Part shown: piece after piece, positions 56,986 through 64,000 of the stretch | Layout: each line of letters opens with the position of its first letter | How positions within the stretch are numbered: the stretch's first letter is position 1 | Assembly: GCA_905221605.1 (NCBI GenBank) | Contig: CAJNDS010002746.1 | Coordinates: forward strand, 614,389 to 678,388 | Length of the DNA stretch: 64,000 nt | Direction of reading: 5' to 3' | Origin: Symbiodinium natans | Lineage: Eukaryota > Sar > Dinophyceae > Suessiales > Symbiodiniaceae | Made by a program: the position numbers and the translations under genes | The notes under the pieces: model-generated | The model's input: only the letters and a program-made list of their open reading frames with translations | Told to the model about the DNA's origin: nothing | The model's database searches: none

Positions 56986-57275
56986 TCTACCCTTGACCCT
57001 AAACCCTAAACCCTAAACCCTAAACCCCAAACCCTAAACCCACTGACCGTCGAGTTGAGAAATCATCTTCAGGCAAAGAGAACTCTTACCCCCCCCCCCC
57101 TCTTCGCCCCCGCCAAACCCAAAACCCAAGCCTCTAGCTGTCGACCTGGCATCTCGAAACCGAAAGAACATAGGTTTAGGGCGTAGGGCCCATAGGTTTA
57201 GGGTGTAGTGCCCGTAGGGTTTAGGGCTTTTGGGGTTTAGGGTTTGGGGTTAAGGGCTCAGGGATTCCAAAATTA

Positions 57276-57350
57276 TGATTGTTGCGCTACTTTTTTTGGT
57301 CCAGGCATTGGTCGTCTGCAAAACTCTCTCACCAGACCCTAAATCACCAG
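57276..57350 (+). CDS. Possible first exon with a signal-peptide-like start
   Basis: Plus strand ATG at 57276 reads MIVALLFLVQALVVCKTLSP: a very hydrophobic N-terminus followed by polar residues, as expected of a signal peptide. Alternatively the island is an internal exon after GGTCCAG (IGRLQNSLTRP). Confidence 0.4.
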
Positions 57351-57424
57351 ACCCTAAACCCTAAACCCTAAACCCTAAACCCTAAACCCCCACTGGGTTC
57401 GGGGTTTGGGTCTTAGGTCCACAG

Positions 57425-57460
57425 GTGGCCGAAGCGGGGTGTTGATGGCAGGGGCTCCAG
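57425..57460 (+). CDS. Short exon (GRSGVLMAGAP)
   Basis: Plus strand: TCCACAG|GT, GRSGVLMAGAP plus one base, donor gttcag; phase 1 in and out. Confidence 0.4.
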
Positions 57461-57525
57461 GTTCAGGGTATGCTTGGACCCTGAACAGTTTTAGGGTTTA
57501 GGGTTTAGGGTTTAGGGTTTGGGGT

Positions 57526-57952
57526 TTAGGGTTTAGGGTTTAGGGTTTCGGGAGTTGAACGTTGGAACTCGGAGGCAGGGCTTGGGGTGTTTCTAGCCTT
57601 CAGGGTTTGGATGGAGTTTAGGGGAAGTGTTTGGAAGTCCTTACGTAGGGCCGCGGCTTTGAAACTTAGGGTTTGGGTATGGGGCTGCAGGTTTAGAGGC
57701 CTGGCGTGCTGTTTTTGGGTTTCGGGTCGGTTTGAAAGAAGGACCGCACCTGACTTCCAGATGACCAGACCAGCACGTGCGAAAGATCCTGTTGTCCGGT
57801 TTAATCCCTGCCCCCGAATATTAATCGGGGGACCCCCCCCCCCCAATAGAAATTCGAAATGTGTTTTTATTATTAGGGGAGTATTTCTATCCAAATGTCA
57901 CGTTTGGGGTCTAAAGGGTTTAGAGTCTAGGCTTCAGGGTTTGGGGGTGTAA
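57526..57952. CDS. Long ORFs on both strands (about 120 codons each)
   Basis: Minus 57526-57894 has balanced composition (for example AAALRKDFQTLPLNSIQTLK) and plus 57587-57952 is Arg/Trp-rich. I prefer minus. Parts near both ends are translated repeat. Confidence 0.3.
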
Positions 57953-57981
57953 ACTGAGAGAGAGGCAAGGCTCAAACAGAG

Positions 57982-58041
57982 GCTTTGCTTCAGGATGTTG
58001 GTTGGATTGAGGCTTTTGGGGGCCCTCAACCCACCCCCTAA
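57982..58041 (+). CDS. C-terminal exon (ALLQDVGWIEAFGGPQPTP, TAA)
   Basis: Plus strand: AAACAGAG|GCT, 19 codons and TAA. Confidence 0.45.
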   Translation, partial: ALLQDVGWIEAFGGPQPTP

Positions 58042-58560
58042 TTCGGAATAGGGTTTAAAAGGCGGGGTCGGTTTCGGCAGGATTTGCTGGAAAGTGTTTT
58101 TTTATAGTTAGGGGGGGGGGGGGGGGGTATTTAATAAATGGGGGAAGGGATGACAGGGTTCAGGTTTAGGCTTTAGGGTTTGGAGGGCCGGGGGGAGAGA
58201 GGGGGGAGAGGTGGGAGGGGAAGTAGGAATGCCCTCCCGTAGAACAGAAACTCCAGGACTTTAGGGCCAACAAAAAATCAGGGTCTAGGGTGGGTTTACG
58301 GTTCGGGTTTAGGGTCGAGCGCCGCAAGGATATTGAGTCCCAATGCCTAAGCCCTAAAACCTGGGTGATAGGGCCAAGACGCGACAGCCGGCGTTGTGGT
58401 TGAGGGTTTATGGGGTCTAGGTGTCCAGAATCCTTAGGGTTTTCTGTACTTATAAGCCTAAACCCTAAACCCTAAATCCTGAACCCTAAACCCTAAACGC
58501 TAAGACCCTGAGACCCTAAGAATCCTCCAGCCCCAGACCCTAAACCCCCCTAAACCCTGC

Positions 58561-58614
58561 GAATTGGATGTCATGGGATCCAAGCTCCTCCAGCTGCAAT
58601 GCCCACTGGGCAAC
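58561..58614 (-). CDS. Internal exon (VAQWALQLEELGSHDIQF)
   Basis: Minus strand: CCACGAG|GTT acceptor, 18 codons VAQWALQLEELGSHDIQF, then gcaggg (GC donor). Plus is open (ELDVMGSKLLQLQCPLGNLV). The minus pattern matches the AG|G...GC rule. Inverted telomeric flanks. Confidence 0.45.
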
Positions 58615-58718
58615 CTCGTGGGCCAGGGTTTAGGGTTTAGGGTTTAGGGTTTGGGGTTTGGGGTTTGGGGTTTAGGGTTTAGGGCTACTGCTTTGAGGCC
58701 TTCGAGGTTTCGGGCTTC

Positions 58719-58806
58719 AGGGGTTTATATGATATGCCGTCCACTCAGTACCAGTCTTCAGCAGGGTCCACGATTTCGGGTGAAGGATCTCAGCCATGCC
58801 TCGCCA
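58719..58806 (+). CDS. Exon, two open plus frames
   Basis: After GGCTTCAG: VYMICRPLSTSLQQGPRFRV, or YDMPSTQYQSSAGSTISGEG in the other frame. Confidence 0.4.
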
Positions 58807-59149
58807 AACCCTAAACCCCAAACACTAAACCCTGGAGGGAGGCGTCGGACATACCCTAAACCCTAAACCCTCAACCCGAAACCCTAAACCCTAAACCCTT
58901 CCGAGTGGCAGGGGGGAAGCTGTGACGACGGTGAACCCTGTAACGGGTCTCTGGCTTGAGCCTGGACTGCTCCTCGCTAGGGTTCCAAGTTTGGGCCGTG
59001 AACTTGGGTCCCTTGATATATACCTACACCCTAAACCCTAAACCCTAAACCCTTTATATACACCATATAGCATAAAGGGCCGATACCCCATGCTCAGGAC
59101 CCATAGCTCCTACCTTGGGGGGCCTCCCAAAAGGGTTTAGGGTTTCGAG

Positions 59150-59206
59150 TTCCTGGGAAAGCAGCCTCCCAAACGCTGGTCCCAGGCTGCGCGTGAACGA
59201 GGTCCA
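59150..59206 (+). CDS. Internal exon with GTAAGATAT donor
   Basis: Plus strand: TTTCGAG acceptor, 19 codons FLGKQPPKRWSQAARERGP, then gtaagatat. Strong donor. Confidence 0.6.
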
Positions 59207-59559
59207 GTAAGATATCCTTAGTTGCCAACAAGGGCTTGCAAACAGACCTGTCTAGGGTTTGCATAGGGTTTGGAATCTTAGGGTTTCTAGGGTTTAGGGT
59301 TTCGTGTTTAGACTTCGGCTTCAGGCTCTAGGGCTTAGCATGTGGGGTCGGGGGTTTGGGGTGTGTGGTTTAGGGTTTGGGGTTGAGGGTTTGGGGTTTG
59401 GGCTTTTGGTTTAAGGGTTTTCTGGCGCCTCAACTCGCATACCCTTGACCCAAGGGTCTATGTACTTGGGCCCCAGCCTGCTTTTGGTCCGGGTACCCTA
59501 CAAGGGACCAAATGGAAACCCTCAAAAAGGGACCACGTACTTCTTCTACTGTCATCTAT

Positions 59560-59615
59560 TTTAAGGTGTGTGTATATATATACATACATATATATATATA
59601 TATATACATATATAC

Positions 59616-59647
<32 letters not shown>

Positions 59648-59660
59648 ATATATATATTAT
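59560..59660. repeat. TA/TG microsatellite
   Basis: TATATACATACATATA-type tract; the Tyr/Ile/Thr/His ORFs on both strands are artefacts. Confidence 0.95.
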
Positions 59661-59686
59661 TGGACCACCCGGTATATTCACAGAGT

Positions 59687-59815
59687 CCCCAGGAGCCCGA
59701 TCCATGGCAAGGAGTTTCTGGGAGCCCGCGCGCCCCGTTCTGTGCAGCCTTTCGCTGGTGCCTCGACTCCATCCACTAAAGCGCTATACGGCTTAGGGCT
59801 ACACCGCACTTGAAG
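59687..59815 (+). CDS. Coding-like island open in three plus frames
   Basis: After TCCCCAG: EPDPWQGVSGSPRAPFCAAF to a stop; the other frames are also open (GKEFLGARAPRSVQPFAGAS). Cannot choose. Confidence 0.35.
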
Positions 59816-60009
59816 AGAACAAAGGAATATAGGGGACCCTACTATCAGCAGAACCACGGCTCGGGTGTAGGATCTTAGACTAGGGATCCTTGTGTTCAGG
59901 CAGTTTGGGGCTAGAAAGGAGCTTCATACGGTGTAGGTCGTATAGGTTTCATAAGGGCTTACAGGGGCCTATGACCCTCAAACTCTACACCTTATGAGGT
60001 TTTAGGGGG

Positions 60010-60092
60010 CTGAGTGCAGAGAACCCACCATGAGACTGTGCAGAGTAAAAAACGCTGGAGCGTCAAAAGAACCCATGACAGACACCTTACAA
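60010..60092 (+). CDS. Possible exon (RLCRVKNAGASKEPMTDTLQ)
   Basis: Plus strand, open AECREPTMRLCRVKNAGASK then EPMTDTLQ. Borders weak. Confidence 0.4.
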
Positions 60093-60189
60093 GTTCTAGG
60101 GTTAGTTCTAAACCCTGTACCTTAAAATCCTAAACCCCAAACCCTGAATCACTAAACCCTGAACCCTCAATCCCTAAACCCTCTTTTAC

Positions 60190-60249
60190 TCAGGTCTGCA
60201 CGTGCAGGAGCAGGTCCACCTGCTTCTCTTCGTCTTTCCTCGAGCCCAC
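60190..60249 (-). CDS. Possible C-terminal exon (GSRKDEEKQVDLLLHVQT, TGA)
   Basis: Minus strand reads GSRKDEEKQVDLLLHVQT and TGA, directly left of CCCTAAA. Plus (TTTTACTCAG|GT, LHVQEQVHLLLFVFPRAHAS) is an equally good alternative. Confidence 0.35.
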   Translation of the reverse strand: MGSRKDEEKQVDLLLHVQT

Positions 60250-60349
60250 GCCAGCCCTTTCAACCCTAAACCCTAAACCCTAAGCCCTTGCAGCCCTGAC
60301 ACAGCGACTGTGTGCAATGGGCCTTTGAGAGCTTAGGGTCTCGGGCTTT

Positions 60350-60515
60350 GGGCCATTGGGCCTTTGGGCCTTTGTGAGCTTAGGGTTTAGGGCTTAGGGT
60401 GTAGGAGGTTTGGGGTTTGGGCCTTTTTGGGCCTTTTTGGGCCTTTTTGGGCCTTTTTGGGCCTTTTTGGGCGCCTTTGGGCCTTTTTGGGCGCCTTTGG
60501 GCCTTTTGGGCCTTT
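60350..60515 (+). repeat. GGGCCTTTTT decamer array
   Basis: About ten TGGGCCTTTT/GGGCGCCTTT units in tandem, unrelated to the heptamer. Confidence 0.9.
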
Positions 60516-60724
60516 GGGTTTGGGGAGATTGGGCTTAGGGGGTGTGGGCTTCGGGTTTAAGACGTTCGGGCTCGGGACTTAGGGCTTTAGAACCCGAAAA
60601 CCTAGAAAGGACACCGCCCTTTTAACCCCCGTGAAGGTTGGGGTTTAGGGTTTAGGGGTTGAGGCCTTCCTTTCAGAGCCCTTATAACCCCTAAACCCTA
60701 ATCCCTGCATGTTTCTCATTGCAG

Positions 60725-60777
60725 GTCCTTGCATTTTGGGGGCGGGGCACTTGCCCGGAAATGAGATCCTGTCCCAG
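60725..60777 (+). CDS. Internal exon with GT-AG borders
   Basis: Plus strand: TGTTTCTCATTGCAG|GT, phase 1, PCILGAGHLPGNEILSQ, then gttgaa. Phase 0 (VLAFWGRGTCPEMRSCP) is also open. Confidence 0.55.
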
Positions 60778-60934
60778 GTTGAAAGAAATACAAAGGCTTA
60801 TGGTTCAGGGTTTAGGGCGTGTTAGGTTTACAGTTTACAGGTTAGAGTGCTCAACAGTGTTTGTTCAGGCACACAAAAACCTAGCGCAAAACCCCAAACC
60901 CCAAACCCTGAACCTTGAGGACTCCTACTTGGAG

Positions 60935-61072
60935 GTTCAGGTACCTAGCAACCCATTATCAGTGAAATCCGAACCCACATATAAGCCCCTTACCCTAATC
61001 GGGTTCTGTTCGGGTTATAAGTACAGTCATAATTGGGATACTAAGTACCATGAACCTCCAAGTACGTCTCAG
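60935..61072 (+). mobile_element. Fold-back intron candidate, family A, copy 4
   Basis: Starts after TTGGAG with gttcagg, ends CGTCTCAG; arms 'acttggaggttcaggtac' and 'gtaccatgaacctccaagta'. Flanking exon pieces are tiny (DSYLE, then RPSAKPKT). Confidence 0.55.
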
Positions 61073-61243
61073 AGACCTAGCGCAAAGCCCAAAACCCAAA
61101 ACCCAAAACCCTGAACCCTAAACCCTGAACCCTAAACCCTAAACCCTAAACCCCAAACCCTAAACCCTAAACCCTAAACCCAAACCCCTAAATACCCCTG
61201 AACCCTAAAACCTAAACCCTAAACCCTAGCCCCTACGTCTCAG

Positions 61244-61330
61244 AGACCTGAGTTTCGAAGTGCGTCCTGCTACTTGCGTCCAGCGCAATGCGCTGGACGT
61301 GTGCTTGGCCCTCTTGCGACCTGGGGAAAG
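61244..61330 (+). CDS. Internal exon, 29 codons, GT donor
   Basis: Plus strand: ACGTCTCAG acceptor, RPEFRSASCYLRPAQCAGRV then LGPLATWGK, donor gtttgg. Inverted telomeric flanks. Confidence 0.55.
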
Positions 61331-61523
61331 GTTTGGGATGTTGAGGGTTTAGGGTTTAGGGTTCAGGGTTTAGGGTTTAGGGTTTAGGGTGGGCGTTGGG
61401 ATTTGGGTTTTTGGCGTTTTCGAGGCTTGGGTTTTAGGGTTTCTCGGGGTTTTGTACTTTCGGGCTTCCAGGTTCATAGGGCTTAGAAGGTGTAGTATGG
61501 TGTGGGGCCAGTGTATGGTGTAG

Positions 61524-61748
61524 GGGGCTTTCGAAGATATCTGGTTGATGATTTAGGACTTCTGGACTTCTTCTGCCAGTATGTCCACCGCAACCCTGGA
61601 CCCCAAAACCCCCGAAACCGGCTGCACGTAGCCCCCTCAACCCCCCCAAACGCAGGCCCTCAAGTCTCTCGAACAGCTGCTAAACCTGCAACCTGGCGTC
61701 TCTACCAGTGACTTGGCGCCTCAACGGCGCTGGGGCGCTTTGCTCTAA
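61524..61748 (+). CDS. Two-exon 3' gene end
   Basis: Exon 61524-61582 (GTGTAG; GFRRYLVDDLGLLDFFCQY; donor gtccac). Terminal exon 61656-61748 (AAACGCAG|GCC; ALKSLEQLLNLQPGVSTSDL then APQRRWGALL and TAA). Phase 0 is kept. An unspliced 69-codon ORF reading past 61582 is the alternative. Confidence 0.55.
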
Positions 61749-61844
61749 GCCCTACAGGCCCATATAAGCCCAAAGGTCTGAAACCTGCCGCCTGGGTGTA
61801 GGGTTTGTAGGGTTTGTCGTTTGTGTGGGGTTTAGGGTTAGAAT

Positions 61845-61990
61845 TTAGCACACCCTTAGGCCCCTAACCCCAACCATTGTTAGATGGCTCTTGCCGGCTG
61901 CAGATGAGCCAAGACACAGGTGGACGACCACCGCCGAAGGCACGGAGACTTCACGCCTTAAGCGAAATTGTCTGACAACACCCGGACGAT
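61845..61990 (-). CDS. Possible P-loop-like segment (weak)
   Basis: Minus strand frame reads SAVVVHLCLGSSAAGKSHLT: a hydrophobic strand followed by GSSAAGKS, which fits the Walker A pattern GxxxxGK[ST]. It recalls small Rab-type GTPases, but nothing after it fits. The plus strand has MSQDTGGRPPPKARRLHALS after a good acceptor (CGGCTGCAG). Confidence 0.25.
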
Positions 61991-62029
61991 TTAACTTAAG
62001 TGCGGGCCCCACTCCGTACCCCCAAGCAG

Positions 62030-62125
62030 TCACAGTATCTTGAATAGCCCGGCAACAACAACTTTGAAGAGAAGCCCCCACTCAAGCAGGTCCAACATCG
62101 GGATACCATGATTACCTAGGCCCCA
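62030..62125 (-). CDS. Possible C-terminal exon (HGIPMLDLLEWGLLFKVVVA...)
   Basis: Minus strand: GCCTAG|GT, then GNHGIPMLDLLEWGLLFKVV and VAGLFKIL and TGA. Hydrophobic end. Confidence 0.4.
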   Translation of the reverse strand, partial: WGLGNHGIPMLDLLEWGLLFKVVVAGLFKIL

Positions 62126-62299
62126 AACCCCAAACCCCAAACAAAACCCCAAACCCCAAACAGCCCAAACGGCTTGAAAAACCCAAACAGACCAAACCCT
62201 AAACCCCAAACTCAAACCCCGGACCCCAAACCCCAAACCCGAAACCCGAAAAAACCCTAAACCCCAAACAGCCCAAAGCCAAAAACACCAGGTTCCCAG

Positions 62300-62357
62300 G
62301 CCGTGATCTGGGACGGAGTTTTCCCACCAGACGCCCCGGCCGGCCGCACCAAAACTC
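62300..62357 (+). CDS. Internal exon with GTAAGG donor (AVIWDGVFPPDAPAGRTKT)
   Basis: Plus strand: AGGTTCCCAG|G acceptor, 19 codons AVIWDGVFPPDAPAGRTKT plus one base, then gtaagg. Both borders are strong; TTTAGGG follows within 30 bp. Confidence 0.65.
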
Positions 62358-62737
62358 GTAAGGCTCGAGCCTTGGCTCTGGGTTTAGGGTTTAGGGTTTC
62401 GGGTTCGGGGTTTAGGGTTTAGGGTTTAGGGTTTAGGGTTTCAGGACTTTATAAGTCGGGCTCATGGTTTTGGGGTTTGGGGGTTTAGGGCTTGGGGTTT
62501 GGGGCCTTACAGGGTTTAGATTGGTGCGACTCCGACCCCTAAACCCTAAACCCTAAACCCTAAACCCTAAACCCTAAACCCTAAACCCTAAACCCTAAAG
62601 TCCAGACCCTAAACCCTAAATCGAATGCGCAGACCCTTTAAACCCAAAGCAAAATCCAAAACTCCAAATCCCAAGACCCGATTCCCCAAAGCCCCCAAAG
62701 CCCCCAAACCCTAAACCCTAAACCATAAACCCTAAAC

Positions 62738-62806
62738 CTCAGACACCAGAGTCTGAGCACCGCGCAAGACGTCTGGGAGTGCTCCGCAAAGGCCACGACC
62801 AGGGAT
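62738..62806 (-). CDS. Internal exon (IPGRGLCGALPDVLRGAQTL...)
   Basis: Minus strand: TTCGCAAAG acceptor, 23 codons IPGRGLCGALPDVLRGAQTL then VSE, donor gtttag. The first base of the intron starts a TTTAGGG tract. Confidence 0.55.
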
Positions 62807-63051
62807 CTTTGCGAATGCAAGGGGCTTAGGGTTTAGGGTTTAGGGCTTAGGGTTTAGGCTTTAGGGGCTCAGGGTTTAGGATTCCTAGAGTTTGCAGGGT
62901 TTCTGGGATTTACGGATTTCTAGGGTTTCTAGGGCTTCTGGCTTATAGGGTTACTGGGTATGTAGGGTTTATGTTAGTTTGTATTGAGTCTGGTTTCTAG
63001 GATTCAAAAATGTGGAAGCTTAATTTGCAGGGCTTAGGGTCTACCGCAAAG

Positions 63052-63104
63052 GCACAATGAACCTAATAGTCAAGGCACGTTTTCCAGATCATCTCTGTTT
63101 CTGG
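63052..63104 (+). CDS. Internal exon (TMNLIVKARFPDHLCFW)
   Basis: Plus strand: CCGCAAAG|GC (phase 1), 17 codons TMNLIVKARFPDHLCFW, donor gtttag leading straight into TTTAGGG repeats. Confidence 0.55.
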
Positions 63105-63140
63105 GTTTAGGGTTTAGGGTTTAGGATTTAATACTTATCA

Positions 63141-63240
63141 ACCTTCTAGAGGCTTTCCGGCTTAGGAGGCTTACGCTTGGGAGGTTTTGGGCTCCATATG
63201 TCTTAACTCTGAACCGCACCCCACAAGCTCAACCACTCAA
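63141..63240 (+). CDS. Possible exon (RRLTLGRFWAPYVLTLNRTP)
   Basis: Plus strand after TTCTAGAG: AFRLRRLTLGRFWAPYVLTL then NRTPQAQPLNYT into a CA microsatellite. Confidence 0.45.
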
Positions 63241-63357
63241 CTACACACGCACACACACACACACACACTGCCGCATAATTAGGGTTTAGGGTCCGTTTAG
63301 GGTTTGGGACAACCCCTGAATCATGAATCCATGGAGTTGCTCTACTTCCCTCCATAG

Positions 63358-63397
63358 CCACCCGGAAGGATGATCAAGACCTGCTCTGCATATATGG
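63358..63397 (+). CDS. Internal exon with GT-AG borders
   Basis: Plus strand: a pyrimidine tract ending CTCCATAG, 40 bp, donor gtattt. Phase 1 reads TRKDDQDLLCIY; phase 0 reads PPGRMIKTCSAYM. Confidence 0.55.
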
Positions 63398-63629
63398 GTA
63401 TTTCCAAACATAAAGGTCAACCAAAACAATGCCAACCCCCTGCCCCCGAAGAAGGCTAGGGTTTAGGGTTTATGGTTCCCAACCGCATAGCACACTCTCG
63501 AGCTCTAAACCCTAAACTAGGCTCCGCCACGGGGATTCGGGGTCTTATCTCCTGGCCCGATGACCCTTTCAAGGGCTGCAGATAGTTTAGGGTTAATAAG
63601 GGTTTAGTGTTCTGTGTGTGGCTGCCAAG

Positions 63630-63710
63630 TCGCCAGCACCGACTCACCAGAAAGCTCCTGGCGAAGGTGTGGAGGTGTTTAGCGTGCCACCCCGAAGACG
63701 TCGATCATGA
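63630..63710 (+). CDS. C-terminal exon (SPAPTHQKAPGEGVEVFSVP...)
   Basis: Plus strand: GCTGCCAAG acceptor, 26 codons SPAPTHQKAPGEGVEVFSVP then PRRRRS and TGA. A second plus frame (LPSRQHRLTRKLLAKVWRCL) runs on for 82 codons through a microsatellite. Confidence 0.45.
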   Translation, partial: SPAPTHQKAPGEGVEVFSVPPRRRRS

Positions 63711-63734
63711 ATCCAAACCCCAGCCAAAACCCAA

Positions 63735-63800
63735 ACACGAACACGAACACAAACACGCACTCACTCTCACTCACACACACACACAATCACACACCCACAC
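63735..63800. repeat. CA/ACAC microsatellite
   Basis: ACACGAACAC then (CA)n-rich sequence. Confidence 0.9.
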
Positions 63801-63946
63801 AGACACGCGCATACTCATACAATCCTTCCTCGGATTGTGTCGAGGTGTAGCGTGAAGCCACATGAAGGCACTCAAGATATGCCACAAGGACCACGCACAC
63901 CTACCAAATGAATCACGTATAAGCGCTTGAAAATACAAAATTGCAG

Positions 63947-64000
63947 GTACGTCGCTGAGCGTCCTCAGTGATTTCAGTCAGATGCCCACTCTCCAGATGG
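63947..64000 (+). CDS. Exon running off the window edge (TSLSVLSDFSQMPTLQM)
   Basis: Plus strand: ATACAAAATTGCAG|GT acceptor (phase 1), 17 codons TSLSVLSDFSQMPTLQM, open to the last base. Confidence 0.55.

Noticed and set aside
59458-59813. Tyr/Ile-rich proteins
   Set aside because: Translation of a TATA/TACA microsatellite.

Overview
This looks like a nuclear DNA window from an intron-dense eukaryote. There are no bacterial-style operons, no long uninterrupted genes and no rRNA or tRNA that I can recognise. Coding potential comes as short islands of about 15-200 bp. Many are bounded by AG|G acceptors with pyrimidine-rich tracts and by GT (often GTAAG), GC (GCAAGG) or possibly GA donors. The space between islands is filled with the plant/alveolate telomere heptamer TTTAGGG/CCCTAAA and its decayed variants. 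AG|G acceptors, mixed GT/GC/GA donors, a TTTAGGG telomere motif and fold-back intron elements together fit a dinoflagellate or close alveolate relative best. This is an inference: cryptophyte, green or other TTTAGGG lineages cannot be excluded from sequence alone.

Layout. 0-5.7 kb: minus-strand exon islands, including a C-terminal exon at 862-919, in telomeric repeat. 5.9-9.0 kb: a 757-bp tandem array made of two related halves, interrupted by a fold-back element. 9.9-15.4 kb: mostly minus-strand exons. 16.4-17.6 kb: plus-strand exons. 18.6-24.4 kb: mixed, mostly plus, with introner-like fold-back introns at 18.9 and 21.2 kb. 24.5-25.0 kb: AT-rich island. 25-28.6 kb: mixed strands, including a minus-strand BspA-type leucine-rich repeat at about 28 kb. 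28.9-40 kb: almost all plus strand, with three more worked fold-back introns and two multi-exon 3' gene ends (32.3-33.2 and 39.1-39.6 kb). 40.1-41.0 kb: an element with long inverted ends and a poly-C core. 42.3-44.2 kb: minus-strand ORFs and exons. 44.6-52.4 kb: mainly plus. 53.5-54.4 kb: a coherent minus-strand three-exon 3' end. 54.6-55.1 kb: a coherent plus-strand three-exon 3' end. 56.3-64 kb: exons on both strands, the last running off the right edge.

Two architectural signals stand out. First, most exon islands sit between a CCCTAAA tract on their left and a TTTAGGG tract on their right. Read along any transcript, an intron therefore starts with UUUAGGG repeats and ends with complementary CCCUAAA repeats, and could fold on itself. 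Second, several introns are themselves short inverted-repeat (MITE-like) elements. Their GT and AG lie in the terminal repeats, and removing them keeps a reading frame open across the junction. Both give introns self-complementary ends by different routes.

Limits. I translated by eye. Exon calls rest on open frame, amino-acid composition, splice consensus and phase, with no homology search. Many islands are open on both strands and strand calls there are tentative. No gene could be named; only one family resemblance (BspA-type LRR) is reasonably firm.
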